NCBI RefSeq assembly: GCF_018863235.1
Contig: NZ_JAHKRS010000002.1
Span: 1-64,000 of the forward strand
From: Pseudomaricurvus albidus
Lineage (GTDB): Bacteria > Pseudomonadota > Gammaproteobacteria > Pseudomonadales > Cellvibrionaceae
Direction of reading: 5' to 3'
DNA length: 64,000 bases
Below, piece by piece: positions 55,529 to 64,000 of the stretch (positions within the stretch are counted from its first letter, which is position 1; every line of letters begins with the position of its first letter). Under the pieces are notes generated by a model, which worked only from the letters and a program-made list of their open reading frames with translations, was not told the origin of the DNA and did no database searches. The translations under genes were made by a program, and so were the position numbers.

Positions 55529-55574
55529 ATAGTCTGTACAATACGCGCTTTTCATTAAACGCAGGAGTGAGAGC

Positions 55575-56012
55575 GTGCGGGGGTTAATTCAGCGGGTCAA
55601 TCGTGCCAGGGTTGACGTAGAAGGGGAAACGGTTGGGCAAATTTCCCGTGGCATACTGTTGTTGCTGGGAGTCGAACGAGACGATAATGCCGCATCCGTG
55701 GATAAGATGATTCATAAATTACTGAATTACCGGATCTTTCCGGACGCTGACGGAAAAATGAATTTAAGTGTCACAGACATCGAAGGTGGCATTCTGGCCG
55801 TGTCCCAGTTCACCCTGGCGGCAGATACCCGCAAGGGCATGCGGCCCGGCTTTTCAACGGCTGCGGCTCCGGAGTTAGCGCAGCAGCTGTATAATCAGTT
55901 TGTGGAGCAGCTCCGGTCGCGCCACCGTGATGTGGCCACCGGCATTTTTGCTGCGGACATGCAGATAGAATTGGTTAATGATGGTCCGGTCACTTTTTTG
56001 CTGGAGACTTAG
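55575..56012 (+). CDS. dtd: D-aminoacyl-tRNA deacylase
   Basis: 145 residues, starting with GTG after AGGAG. Conserved motifs are SQFTLAADTRKGMRPGF (about 76-92) and the cis-Gly-Pro loop NDGPVTF near the end. It hydrolyses D-amino acids mischarged on tRNA. It is probably co-transcribed with pip. Confidence 0.95.
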   Translation: MRGLIQRVNRARVDVEGETVGQISRGILLLLGVERDDNAASVDKMIHKLLNYRIFPDADGKMNLSVTDIEGGILAVSQFTLAADTRKGMRPGFSTAAAPELAQQLYNQFVEQLRSRHRDVATGIFAADMQIELVNDGPVTFLLET

Positions 56013-56202
56013 GTTCTGGTGGTTATTCAGGGCTTTACGGCAAAAACAGCCATCCGTTATATTTGACGGCTGAGAACGGGACGTCGGTCATGAAGGGCTG
56101 ACAAGCTGGAATGACACGACATTCACACAGGCTTTTTTCATTGAGCGTAAGGGCTATACTTTGGGACAGTCATCTTCTAATACAGCAGGGAATGAAGAGT
56201 TG

Positions 56203-57285
56203 ATGCCGGAAACACCGGAAATCATGGATGTCCACGACGGGCGTATTCTGATTGTTGACGACAATCCGGTTAATACGGCGCTTATGGAAAAAATCTTACG
56301 CCATGAAGGATACACTCAGATTGATGTGACCTGTAAGCCGGTGAAAGTGGTGGAGATGTATCGTCTCGATCCCTACGATCTGGTGTTGCTGGATGTACAT
56401 ATGCCAACGATGAATGGTTTGCAGGTACTGGCAAAACTTAGGGAGGCTTTTCCCGATGATTATCTGCCAGTGGTGATGCTCACCGCTGATCACAGTGACG
56501 AAACCCGCAATCAGTGTTTATCGGCTGGCGCTAAAGATTTTATCGGTAAACCCTTTGATCGCACTGAAGTGGCTCTGCGAGTCCGTAATATTATGGAATC
56601 CAGGTTACTTCACAAGGAATTAAAAATTCAGAACGAAGAGCTCGAAGAGCGGGTGCATGAGCGTACCCAGCAGCTCTATGAAGCACAGAGTAAAGTGATT
56701 GAGTGTCTGGGCAAGGCGGCGGAATATCGCGACAACGAAACCGGCATGCATGTGATTCGCATGAGCCAGAGTTGCGCGCTGCTGGCCCAGGAGCTGGGTT
56801 TGGATGACGAGCAGTGTGAGTTGATTCTGCGCGCCAGCCCCATGCACGATATTGGCAAGATTGCGATTCCGGACGATGTGTTGTTGAAACCGGGAATTCT
56901 GAACACTCAGGAGTGGGAGACCATGAAAACCCACTCGGAAGTGGGAGCGGAAATCCTGAGCGGCTATGACACGGAATTGATGCAGACGGCTGCAGAAATT
57001 GCCCGCACGCATCACGAACGGTGGGACGGCAAGGGCTATCCCGATGGCCTTAAGGGCGAAGAGATCCCGCTTTACACGCGTATCGTCAGTGTCTGTGATG
57101 TGTTTGATGCCTTGACTTCAGAGCGCCCTTACAAAAAAGCCTGGAGTGTGAAAGAGGCTATGGATTATCTGAATGCACACAGCGGGACACAATTCGATCC
57201 AATGGTGGTGGAAGCGTTTGTTCGGGTGTTGGATAAGGTGGTGTCGCTACGCTACCGCTTCCCGGATCTGACCGTCATGCACTGA
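56203..57285 (+). CDS. Response regulator with HD-GYP phosphodiesterase domain
   Basis: About 360 residues. A receiver domain (about 13-130) carries phospho-acceptor D64 and lysine K116. A coiled coil (about 133-165) leads into an HD-GYP domain (about 170-350), with H215-D216 in MHDIGKIAIP, then HHERWDGKGYP and GYP at 278-280. This is the RpfG-type arrangement, expected to degrade cyclic di-GMP in the cytoplasm. It has no adjacent histidine kinase. ATG 56203 is preferred to TTG 56161. With the diguanylate cyclase at 12978, this window encodes both synthesis and breakdown of cyclic di-GMP. Confidence 0.93.
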   Translation: MPETPEIMDVHDGRILIVDDNPVNTALMEKILRHEGYTQIDVTCKPVKVVEMYRLDPYDLVLLDVHMPTMNGLQVLAKLREAFPDDYLPVVMLTADHSDETRNQCLSAGAKDFIGKPFDRTEVALRVRNIMESRLLHKELKIQNEELEERVHERTQQLYEAQSKVIECLGKAAEYRDNETGMHVIRMSQSCALLAQELGLDDEQCELILRASPMHDIGKIAIPDDVLLKPGILNTQEWETMKTHSEVGAEILSGYDTELMQTAAEIARTHHERWDGKGYPDGLKGEEIPLYTRIVSVCDVFDALTSERPYKKAWSVKEAMDYLNAHSGTQFDPMVVEAFVRVLDKVVSLRYRFPDLTVMH

Positions 57286-57402
57286 GTGTGGTGACGGGTT
57301 GCTCCGTTGCTAACAAAGGCCCGGCGGCAGCAAAGGCATGTAACAGTAAACGCGTAAAGTCACCGTGCGATAAGAAATTACAAGAGATACAGGGGAGAAA
57401 CG

Positions 57403-57630
57403 ATGGAACCCTTGTCTGCAGTTTTTATGGTTTTTGGTATGGTGTTGCTGGCGGTCAGTTGGCTGTTGTTATTGCAGCTGGCGTTTGCCAGTGACTACAG
57501 CTGGGGCATGTTTGCCCTGCTCTTGCCACCTCTGGCGTACTTCTATGGCCTGTTCCGGTGGGACAGCGCCCGCGAGCCGATACTGATGTCGGTGTTGGGC
57601 TGGGTGTTTATCTTCATCGCCCTGGCCTGA
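57403..57630 (+). CDS. Small membrane protein
   Basis: 75 residues with two or three hydrophobic segments (about 8-28, 35-50, 58-74). GGGAGA precedes the ATG closely. The family is not recognised. It is convergent with tatC. Confidence 0.7.
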   Translation: MEPLSAVFMVFGMVLLAVSWLLLLQLAFASDYSWGMFALLLPPLAYFYGLFRWDSAREPILMSVLGWVFIFIALA

Positions 57631-57639
57631 CTACCTCTA

Positions 57640-58395
57640 TTATTCTGCCGTTTGCGATTCTTTCGGGCTGCGGCTGAGAAGCCGACCGAACAAGAGTCCG
57701 AGTTCAAACAACAGCCACATGGGCAGTGCCAGCAATGACTGGGACATAATGTCCGGTGGGGTCAACAACATCCCGAAGACAAAACAGCCGACAATAATGT
57801 AGGGACGTTTTTGTGCGAGCCCGTCCGCGGAAACCACACCGGCGACGATCAGGATGACCGCGGCAATGGGAATTTCGAAAGCCAAACCAAAGGCAAAGAA
57901 CAGCTTAAGGACAAAGTCCAGATAGCTGCTGATGTCCGTCATTACCGTCACATTGGCGGGGCCGACAGTGGTGAAAAAACCAAAAATCAGTGGGAACACC
58001 ACAAAGTAGGCGAACGCCATACCGGCATAGAACAGCAGGATGCTGGAAATTAAAATCGGAATGGCAAGGCGCCGTTCACGCTGATACAGCGCCGGCGAGA
58101 TAAACGACCAGATCTGATAGAGCACAAACGGCATCGACAGAAACAACGCCAGAAAAAAAGTCAGTTTAAAGGGCGTTAAAAAAGGTGAGGCCACCTCGGT
58201 GGCGATCATGGTGCTGTTTTCGGGCAGCAAATCCTGCAGAGGTTCAGAGACAAAGGTATAGATGTCGTTGGCAAAGTAAAACAGGCCGCAGAAGATCACC
58301 AATATGAACAGGACAATGCGCAGTATCCGATCTCTCAGCTCTACCAGATGTTGAACCAGAGTCATTTCCTGATCGTTGGGAGGCGTGTCGTTCAT
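57640..58395 (-). CDS. tatC: Sec-independent protein translocase TatC
   Basis: A 251-residue inner-membrane protein with six helices. It has the conserved HLVELRDRI start, FLTPF in the first periplasmic loop and the GMLLTPPDIMSQ segment before the last helices. It recognises twin-arginine signal peptides. It is the last gene of tatABC, all on the minus strand. Confidence 0.96.
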   Translation of the reverse strand: MNDTPPNDQEMTLVQHLVELRDRILRIVLFILVIFCGLFYFANDIYTFVSEPLQDLLPENSTMIATEVASPFLTPFKLTFFLALFLSMPFVLYQIWSFISPALYQRERRLAIPILISSILLFYAGMAFAYFVVFPLIFGFFTTVGPANVTVMTDISSYLDFVLKLFFAFGLAFEIPIAAVILIVAGVVSADGLAQKRPYIIVGCFVFGMLLTPPDIMSQSLLALPMWLLFELGLLFGRLLSRSPKESQTAE

Positions 58396-58411
58396 AGGGG
58401 ATTAACGGGTC

Positions 58412-58843
58412 TCAGTGGTGGCCGATATCAGAAGGCTTGGTCTGTGCGCCTTCTTTTGGCTCTGCAGATGCAGAATCTTCAGTTGTGGACTTTGGTGCGT
58501 CTTGATCACCGGGTGCTGAATCTGACGGATCCAGACGATTTAGTGACTCAGAAACCTCTTTCATGCTGTTCTGGATATCATCGACGTTTTCACTCACTGC
58601 CCGGGAGATCTCATCTTTGGATGAGTTCAGACGCTGCATAACGTCTTCGTTATGCAGTTGACGACGAATATCATCGGCACCGATTTGTTGTTCAAATTCA
58701 GTGCGGGTGTTTTGTATGCCTCGCTTGAGTCTGCCCCACCACAGCGCCAACGTGCGCAAGGTGTCAGGCAGGCGTTCAGGGCCGATGACCAGCAGGCCAA
58801 CGACACCGATTACAAGAAGCTCGAAAAAACCGATATCAAACAC
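58412..58843 (-). CDS. tatB: Sec-independent protein translocase TatB
   Basis: 143 residues. A single N-terminal membrane helix contains FDIGFFELLVIGVVGLLVIGP with the conserved glutamate. An amphipathic helix (PDTLRTLALWWGRLKRG) and an acidic tail follow. It forms the substrate receptor with TatC. It lies 16 bases before tatC and six bases after tatA. Confidence 0.95.
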   Translation of the reverse strand: MFDIGFFELLVIGVVGLLVIGPERLPDTLRTLALWWGRLKRGIQNTRTEFEQQIGADDIRRQLHNEDVMQRLNSSKDEISRAVSENVDDIQNSMKEVSESLNRLDPSDSAPGDQDAPKSTTEDSASAEPKEGAQTKPSDIGHH

Positions 58844-58849
58844 GGCGAC

Positions 58850-59101
58850 TTACTTGTTGCTGTCGACTTTTTCGGATTCGCCGTTAACCACTTTCTCGGC
58901 GCTATCACTTTTGTTTTCGACTTTTTCTGGATCGTTCTTCTCTTCGGCTTTCTTGTCTTCATCGCTCATGGCTTTCTTAAAGCCCTTGATGGCTCCGCCC
59001 AGGTCTCCGCCGAGATTGCGCAGGCGTTTGGTACCGAACAACATGAAAACAATGGCCAGGATGATCAATAACTGCCAAACACTAATTCCACCGATACCCA
59101 T
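58850..59101 (-). CDS. tatA: Sec-independent protein translocase TatA
   Basis: 83 residues. A short membrane helix ([15 protein letters not shown]) is followed by the amphipathic helix with [21 protein letters not shown] and a charged tail. It forms the pore-like part of the Tat translocase. It is the first gene of tatABC. Confidence 0.95.
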   Translation of the reverse strand: MGIGGISVWQLLIILAIVFMLFGTKRLRNLGGDLGGAIKGFKKAMSDEDKKAEEKNDPEKVENKSDSAEKVVNGESEKVDSNK

Positions 59102-59199
59102 AGAGTTACTCCAATTTCAAAATGAGTGCACACAATCTGCACGTTAAACAAAGATGATTAAACCAATAGTGTTACGTATGTATTAAAAGCGTCCGTCCA

Positions 59200-59559
59200 C
59201 TAGTGCTTGTTGCGGGATGCTTTCTCTTCCAGGCCGGACATATCAAAGCGACGCGCCAGTTCATTCAATACCGCAGAGGCGTCTTCGCCCAGGTGGGAGA
59301 GCATCACCAGGGAGTGGAACCACAGATCGGCCGTCTCGTAGATAACATCACTGTTGTCACCACTGGTTTGGGCGTCCTTGGCGGCGAGTACGGTTTCCAC
59401 GGCTTCTTCGCCAACCTTTTCCAGGATCTTGTTGAGCCCTTTCTGATGCAGACTGGCAACGTAGGATTTGCTGTCGTCACCGGCGGCTTTGCGTTCTTCC
59501 AGAATCCGACACAACTCGGTCAGGATGTCTGTATTGCGTAAATTGTTGGTGACGCTCAT
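59200..59559 (-). CDS. hisE: Phosphoribosyl-ATP pyrophosphatase HisE
   Basis: 119 residues, a single HisE domain with [14 protein letters not shown] and the later [11 protein letters not shown], the metal-binding glutamates of the all-alpha NTP pyrophosphohydrolase fold. It carries out the second step of histidine synthesis. Its start overlaps the end of hisI by four bases, so the two are translationally coupled. Here hisE and hisI are separate proteins, not fused as in E. coli. Confidence 0.95.
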   Translation of the reverse strand: MSVTNNLRNTDILTELCRILEERKAAGDDSKSYVASLHQKGLNKILEKVGEEAVETVLAAKDAQTSGDNSDVIYETADLWFHSLVMLSHLGEDASAVLNELARRFDMSGLEEKASRNKH

Positions 59560-59945
59560 GCGTAAATCTCTTTGGGGTCTTTCAGAACCGGGTCAACCGC
59601 AACCCATTCTCCATCTTTCAGGACTCGGTAAAAACACGACTCTCTACCGGTATGACAGGCCATGCCGCCCAGTTGTTCCACCTGCAGAACAATCACGTCT
59701 TCGTCACAGTCCAGACGAATCTCGCTGACCACCTGAGTGTGGCCGGAGCTTTCACCCTTGCGCCACAACTGCTGGCGCGAGCGGGACCAGTAAACAGCGC
59801 GTCCCTCTTCGGCTGTGAGCTGCAGAGACTCTTTGTTCATCCACGCCATCATCAGAATCCGGCCACTTTTGGCGTCCTGGGCAATGGCGGGCACCAGGCC
59901 GTCGTCGGTCCACTTGATGCTGTCGAGAAACGACTTGTCTGTCAC
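59556..59945 (-). CDS. hisI: Phosphoribosyl-AMP cyclohydrolase HisI
   Basis: 129 residues with the [10 protein letters not shown] and [14 protein letters not shown] motifs, DCDED metal site (about 83-87), and the zinc cysteines in [11 protein letters not shown]. It is the third step of histidine synthesis. It lies between ubiB and hisE on the minus strand, in an order conserved in many gammaproteobacteria. Confidence 0.95.
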   Translation of the reverse strand: MTDKSFLDSIKWTDDGLVPAIAQDAKSGRILMMAWMNKESLQLTAEEGRAVYWSRSRQQLWRKGESSGHTQVVSEIRLDCDEDVIVLQVEQLGGMACHTGRESCFYRVLKDGEWVAVDPVLKDPKEIYA

Positions 59946-60062
59946 GAGTGTTTTACCTTATCAATAACTGCTATCAGGTCGCCGATTCTAACCTATCCCG
60001 CGGCCTTTGGATATTCGCCATCCAACGGCGCAGCGGCGGGGGGAAATCGGACAGGGCGGGGG

Positions 60063-61700
60063 CTACTGGCTGACCCAGGCCCAGCCGGCAATGGCGACCA
60101 GTACCCAGCTGTAGGTGGGAATGGCGCTTAAATTTACGCCGGCAGCCGGCAGGGCCGTGGCAACCGCCCCGATACCCGCCAGAACCGCAATCAGCAACCT
60201 GCGTCGGGTGCGGCCTACACTGGCCTTTTGGCGATTGATGAGCTCGGTGGCGCGCTCTAGTTTGGGGGTGAGTTCTCCCAGCTGCTGAACCTGATCCAGG
60301 GCTGCGGCCAGCTTGTGAGGCATTTGCGGCGCCTGTTCCAGGATTTCCGGTCCGTAGCGTTTCAGTTGTTGCCACAGGCTGCGGGGATTGAAACGATCCT
60401 GCATCCAGCGCTCCAGATAGGGGTGAGCGGTTTGCCAGAGGTCGAGATCGGGGTACAGCTGGCGTCCCAATCCTTCAATATTGAGCAGGGTTTTTTGCAG
60501 CAGCACCAGTTGTGGCTGAACTTCCATGTCAAAGCGGCGGGCCGTCTGGAACAGGGTAATGACGATCTGCCCGAAGGAGATTTCCCGCAGGGGCTTTTCA
60601 AAGATGGGTTCGCAAACGGTACGAATGGCGGCTTCGAAGTCATTGACCGGGGTGTCCTCCGGTACCCAGCCACTTTGCACGTGAAGCTCGGCGACAAGAC
60701 GGTAATCGCGACGGAAAATGGCCAGCAGGTTGCGGGCCATATAGTACTGGTCCGCCTGGGTCAGAGAGCCCACAATGGCCATGTCCACAGCAATGTACTG
60801 TGGTCGCTGAGGGTGCTCGCGAGAGACAAAGATATTGCCCGGGTGCATGTCGGCGTGGAAGAAATTGTGTTCAAACACCTGGGTAAAGAAGATTTCGACG
60901 CCGCGTTCGGCCAGCAGCTTCATATTGGTGTTCTGTTCGGCCAGGGCTTCCATGTCGGTGACCGGAATCCCGTAGATCCGCTCCATCACCATGACATTGG
61001 CGCGGGTGTAGTCCCAGAAGACTTCCGGCACATAGAGCATGGGCGAATTGGCAAAATTGCGGCGCAGCTGGGAGGCGTTGGCGGCCTCCCGTTGCAGGTT
61101 CAGCTCGTCGAAGATGGTGTGTTGGTATTCTTCCACCACTTCCACCGGGCGCAGGCGCTGACCGTCGGTGGCGAAACGCTGGACCAGTTTCGCCAGCAGA
61201 TACATCAGCCTGATGTCTTTTTCGATGGTGATTTCGATACCGGGACGGATAACCTTGATGACAATGTCCTGCCCGGACTCCTTAAGTCTGGCGGTGTGCA
61301 CCTGTGCCACGGAGGCGGAGGCCAGCGGTTCGGGGTCGAAGTCGTCAAACAGTTCGGTGACCGGTTTGCCGAGGGCTTTCTCTATGATTTCGCGGCACAG
61401 ATCGTTATCAAACGGGGCGACGTTGTCCTGCAGGTGATCCAGCTCTTCCACAATATCGGGGGCAATCAGGTCCGGACGGGTAGACAGCAGCTGACCGAAT
61501 TTGATGAATACCGGGCCCAGATCCTCGAAGAAGTGACGCAGGCGTTGCCCTCGAGTCTGCTGGCTGGCCGGAAGGATCACGGCCAGACACTTCAACATCA
61601 GCGCCAGCCCCCAGGGCAGACGGTGACGTGGCAGCAGCTCATCCAGACGGTAGCGCAGGGCGGTAAAGATAATCTTCAGTAATCGAAACAGGGCAACCAC
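60063..61700 (-). CDS. ubiB: Ubiquinone biosynthesis protein kinase-like UbiB
   Basis: A 545-residue ABC1/ADCK-family protein. It has the KxGQ motif as [13 protein letters not shown] (about 90-102), the Ala-rich loop [10 protein letters not shown], the lysine in IVIKVIRPG and the catalytic-like [12 protein letters not shown]. Two membrane helices lie at the C-terminal end. It is an atypical ATPase needed for coenzyme Q synthesis. Order ubiE-ubiJ-ubiB is typical. Confidence 0.95.
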   Translation of the reverse strand: MVALFRLLKIIFTALRYRLDELLPRHRLPWGLALMLKCLAVILPASQQTRGQRLRHFFEDLGPVFIKFGQLLSTRPDLIAPDIVEELDHLQDNVAPFDNDLCREIIEKALGKPVTELFDDFDPEPLASASVAQVHTARLKESGQDIVIKVIRPGIEITIEKDIRLMYLLAKLVQRFATDGQRLRPVEVVEEYQHTIFDELNLQREAANASQLRRNFANSPMLYVPEVFWDYTRANVMVMERIYGIPVTDMEALAEQNTNMKLLAERGVEIFFTQVFEHNFFHADMHPGNIFVSREHPQRPQYIAVDMAIVGSLTQADQYYMARNLLAIFRRDYRLVAELHVQSGWVPEDTPVNDFEAAIRTVCEPIFEKPLREISFGQIVITLFQTARRFDMEVQPQLVLLQKTLLNIEGLGRQLYPDLDLWQTAHPYLERWMQDRFNPRSLWQQLKRYGPEILEQAPQMPHKLAAALDQVQQLGELTPKLERATELINRQKASVGRTRRRLLIAVLAGIGAVATALPAAGVNLSAIPTYSWVLVAIAGWAWVSQ

Positions 61701-61714
61701 TTGGGGGAAAGTCC

Positions 61715-62377
61715 TTATGCGTTGTGACCGGGAGGTGTAGGGTTAGAGGAAGAAGCGTCTTTATTGCTGGCGGCACGCAGGCGCTCAAACCGTGCCAGCA
61801 GGCGGTCACTGGCCAGACGCAGGTTGTCCACCTGATCGCTGAAGCCTTTCAGTTCCGTGGCAGTGGGGATTGCGCGCAATTCTTCGGTCAGAAACTCGCT
61901 CAGCAGGCGTTTGCCGCTCTGGCCGCGATCCCTGAGCCAGCGGAACTGGCGGCGGGCCTGTTCGGCCAGCTGGTGTCCGGCGACATCTCCGAGCCAGTCG
62001 TTGATGGCTTCTTCCCAGTCCAGATCCAGGTCGCCGGCAATCTGTTTGATGTCTGCCAGCAGTGCGGTATTGCCCCAGGCTTCAACATTGGCTTCGGAGA
62101 GATTGACCCCATCGCTGGTGGCCAGCATCAGCAGGCCTGGCAGTGAACCCCGCAGGCAGGTGGTCGGGTCGTCGACATTCGCGGAAATGCCAATGCCGTC
62201 ATCTTCGAAGTGGCAACACAGGGGAATTTTCTTGCCCGCGAAGGCGATCTCTATGGCCAGACTTTTGCCCGCCAGCGCCTGGCAGCGCAGGCGGGTTGCC
62301 GGGTCATAGTGCAGCGCCTTGTTGATTGCTGCCTCCAGTGAGGCGGTGGCCGCAGCGCTGAGTGTGGGGTCGACCAT
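61715..62377 (-). CDS. ubiJ: Ubiquinone biosynthesis accessory factor UbiJ
   Basis: 220 residues with an SCP2-like lipid-binding domain (about 12-115) and a C-terminal coiled-coil (about 170-210). UbiJ with UbiK binds lipid intermediates in the aerobic ubiquinone complex. It lies between ubiE and ubiB, its expected place. Confidence 0.93.
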   Translation of the reverse strand: MVDPTLSAAATASLEAAINKALHYDPATRLRCQALAGKSLAIEIAFAGKKIPLCCHFEDDGIGISANVDDPTTCLRGSLPGLLMLATSDGVNLSEANVEAWGNTALLADIKQIAGDLDLDWEEAINDWLGDVAGHQLAEQARRQFRWLRDRGQSGKRLLSEFLTEELRAIPTATELKGFSDQVDNLRLASDRLLARFERLRAASNKDASSSNPTPPGHNA

Positions 62378-62425
62378 AACCGTGTGTTTCCTGTGTTCGG
62401 GACGGGATGGGTTCAGGGTTGGTGC

Positions 62426-63175
62426 TTAAGGTTTGGTGCCCTTGTGCAGGGCGACAATACCGCCGGTCATGTTGTGGAATTCACAATTGGCGAAACCGGC
62501 GTCGACCATCATGGTTTTCAGGGTTTCCTGATCCGGGTGCATGCGAATGGATTCGGCCAGATAGGCATAGCTGTCGGCATCGTTGGTGACCAGCTTGCCC
62601 ATAAACGGAAGCAGTTTGAACGAGTAGGTATCGTAAGCCTTGGTCAGCAGTTCGCTCTGGGGCTTGGAAAACTCCAGTACCAGCAAGCGGCCGCCGGGTT
62701 TCAGAACCCGCAGCATGGAGCGCAGTGCCAGGTCCTTGTCGGTGACATTGCGCAGGCCAAAGGCAATGGTGATGCAATCGAAGGTGTTGTCCGGAAAGGG
62801 CAGGAACTGGGCATCGGCCTGACTGACCACCAGATTGCCGGCGACGCCCCGATCGGTAAGGCGATCGCGACCCACCCGCAACATGGATTCGTTGATATCC
62901 GCCAGCACCACCAGACCTTCCGGCCCCACCAGTTTTGAGAACTTGTAGCTGAGGTCGCCGGTGCCGCCAGCGATGTCCAGCACCTTGTGGCCGCGGCGCA
63001 CACCGGAGAGCTCAATGGTGAAGCGCTTCCACAGGCGGTGGATACCGCCGGACATGAGGTCGTTCATCAGGTCGTACTTGGCGGCAACCGAATGGAATAC
63101 ATCGGCCACGCGACCGGCTTTCTCTTCAACCGGAACTTCCTGAAAGCCAAAGTGGGTGGTTTTTTTCTCGCTCAT
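62426..63175 (-). CDS. ubiE: Ubiquinone/menaquinone methyltransferase UbiE
   Basis: A 249-residue C-methyltransferase. It has [13 protein letters not shown] at the start, motif [16 protein letters not shown] (about 66-80), DINESML, and the UbiE signature [11 protein letters not shown] followed by [17 protein letters not shown]. It methylates the benzoquinol ring in coenzyme Q synthesis. It is the first gene of ubiE-ubiJ-ubiB. Confidence 0.96.
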   Translation of the reverse strand: MSEKKTTHFGFQEVPVEEKAGRVADVFHSVAAKYDLMNDLMSGGIHRLWKRFTIELSGVRRGHKVLDIAGGTGDLSYKFSKLVGPEGLVVLADINESMLRVGRDRLTDRGVAGNLVVSQADAQFLPFPDNTFDCITIAFGLRNVTDKDLALRSMLRVLKPGGRLLVLEFSKPQSELLTKAYDTYSFKLLPFMGKLVTNDADSYAYLAESIRMHPDQETLKTMMVDAGFANCEFHNMTGGIVALHKGTKP

Positions 63176-63373
63176 GGTCTCTTCACTTGTCTGATTGCGC
63201 CGCCACGGGCACTTGAACTGCCCGTAGCCTGGATGAGAATCATTGTACCCTGTTTGCCGGGCTTTATGGACACAGGGTTCTTATCTTCAGGCGGCAGGTC
63301 TTGAGGGGGCCGAATGTTGGTGGCCCACTGAGTTCAGTCTGCCGTCCCTGGCAGGCCTGGTTCAGGACTGGAG

Positions 63374-64000
63374 TCAGGCGCGAATGGTTTCGACACCGGA
63401 TTCACGGCCGATCAATAACACATCGGCCGGGCGACAGGCGAACAAGCCATTGGTGACCACGCCGACGATCTGATTAATGGCGGCTTCCGTTTCGGTGGGG
63501 TTGGTGATGGCCATATTGTGAACGTCCAGAATCACATTGCCGTTATCGGTAATGCAGTTTTCCCGGTAGACCGGGTCGCCGCCCAGCTTGACCAGTTCGC
63601 GAGCCACGTAGGAACGGGCCATCGGGATCACTTCTACCGGCAGGGGGAAATTGCCCAGCGTATCGACCCACTTGCTGCCATCGGCAATACAGACAAATTC
63701 GTCGGCAACGGCGGCTACGATCTTTTCACGGGTCAGAGCGGCACCGCCACCCTTGATCAGTTCCAGAGCCGGATTGGTTTCATCCGCGCCATCGACATAG
63801 ACCACCAGTGAATCCACGCTGTTGAGATCGTACACCGGGATTCCGTGGGATTTGAGCCGCTCGGCAGAGGCTTCGGAGCTGGCCACGGCACCGTCAAAGC
63901 TGCCTTTGATGTCGGCCAGATAGTCAATAAAGAAGTTGGCGGTGGAGCCGGTGCCCACACCGACAATACTGTCGTTGTCGAGTTTGGGCTGGATGTAGTC
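63374..64000 (-). CDS. rpiA: Ribose-5-phosphate isomerase A (partial, runs off the window)
   Basis: At least 208 residues are visible; the N terminus lies beyond 64000, since the reading frame stays open to the last base. Motifs include [11 protein letters not shown] (phosphate site), DGADETNP (catalytic aspartates), [12 protein letters not shown] and the C-terminal [17 protein letters not shown]. It interconverts ribose 5-phosphate and ribulose 5-phosphate in the pentose phosphate pathway, complementing tkt in the same window. Confidence 0.95.
   Translation of the reverse strand, partial: DYIQPKLDNDSIVGVGTGSTANFFIDYLADIKGSFDGAVASSEASAERLKSHGIPVYDLNSVDSLVVYVDGADETNPALELIKGGGAALTREKIVAAVADEFVCIADGSKWVDTLGNFPLPVEVIPMARSYVARELVKLGGDPVYRENCITDNGNVILDVHNMAITNPTETEAAINQIVGVVTNGLFACRPADVLLIGRESGVETIRA

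Noticed and set aside
60315-61682. Open frame of 455 codons opposite ubiB
   Set aside because: It is antisense to a well-supported gene and reads as low-complexity, His/Gln/Val-rich sequence.

Overview
The window looks like the chromosome of a Gammaproteobacterium, probably marine or salt-tolerant. The evidence is the conserved order tkt-epd-pgk-fba, the ubiE-ubiJ-ubiB / hisI-hisE / tatABC block, a complete ectoine-degradation set, a PilU retraction ATPase and an OmpH/Skp-like protein. No rRNA, tRNA, CRISPR array, integrase or intact insertion sequence was recognised. The species cannot be named from the sequence alone.

Region 1 (1-6488) is the distal end of an integron gene-cassette array. 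Small, AT-rich genes of unrelated origin all read on the + strand. Each is followed by an attC-like site with an RYYYAAC-type left end, a folded body and a GTTRRRY-type right end. I place eight such sites. Two neighbouring sites (1616-1705 and 2040-2129) are nearly identical, as in chromosomal integrons. The cassettes encode a protein with a HEPN-like R-x4-H motif, small membrane proteins, a trypsin-like protease, a protein resembling the pPIWI-associating nuclease family, a DUF4253-like protein, and a two-gene cassette ending in a cupin. No integrase is visible; from the orientation it should lie upstream of position 1.

Region 2 (6489-26100) is backbone with varied functions: a possible IS3 transposase relic at the array boundary, dodecin, a YnfA-type membrane protein, azoreductase with a divergent LysR regulator, an NTP-binding kinase-like protein, a DKNYY-repeat protein, a macrodomain deacetylase, a 7TMR-DISM/GGDEF diguanylate cyclase, an OmpH-like protein, a GH79 heparanase-like glycosidase, MgtE, a stand-alone LpxC, an AraC regulator with an alpha/beta hydrolase, a nitronate monooxygenase-like enzyme and an aminotransferase.

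Region 3 (26108-31227) holds pilU, then a decayed stretch with a fragment of an acyl-ACP synthetase (Aas-like) and a TonB-dependent receptor broken by deletion and frameshifts, then small secreted or unknown proteins and cysQ.

Region 4 (31559-37114) is the central-carbon cluster tkt-epd-pgk-fba. It is followed by a hydrolase, a periplasmic peroxiredoxin and small cysteine-rich proteins.

Region 5 (39814-46706) contains genes for ectoine breakdown: an M20 deacetylase (candidate DoeB2), then doeD, doeA and doeC in one operon. Together they would convert ectoine to N-acetyl-diaminobutyrate, diaminobutyrate, aspartate semialdehyde and aspartate. A secreted alpha/beta hydrolase on the other strand separates the M20 gene from the operon.

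Region 6 (46795-64000) holds a methyltransferase, djlA, a large AsmA/DUF748 protein, a ClsC-like phospholipase D family enzyme, tag, proline iminopeptidase, dtd and an HD-GYP response regulator. On the minus strand come tatCBA, hisE-hisI, ubiB-ubiJ-ubiE and a partial rpiA that runs off the end of the window.
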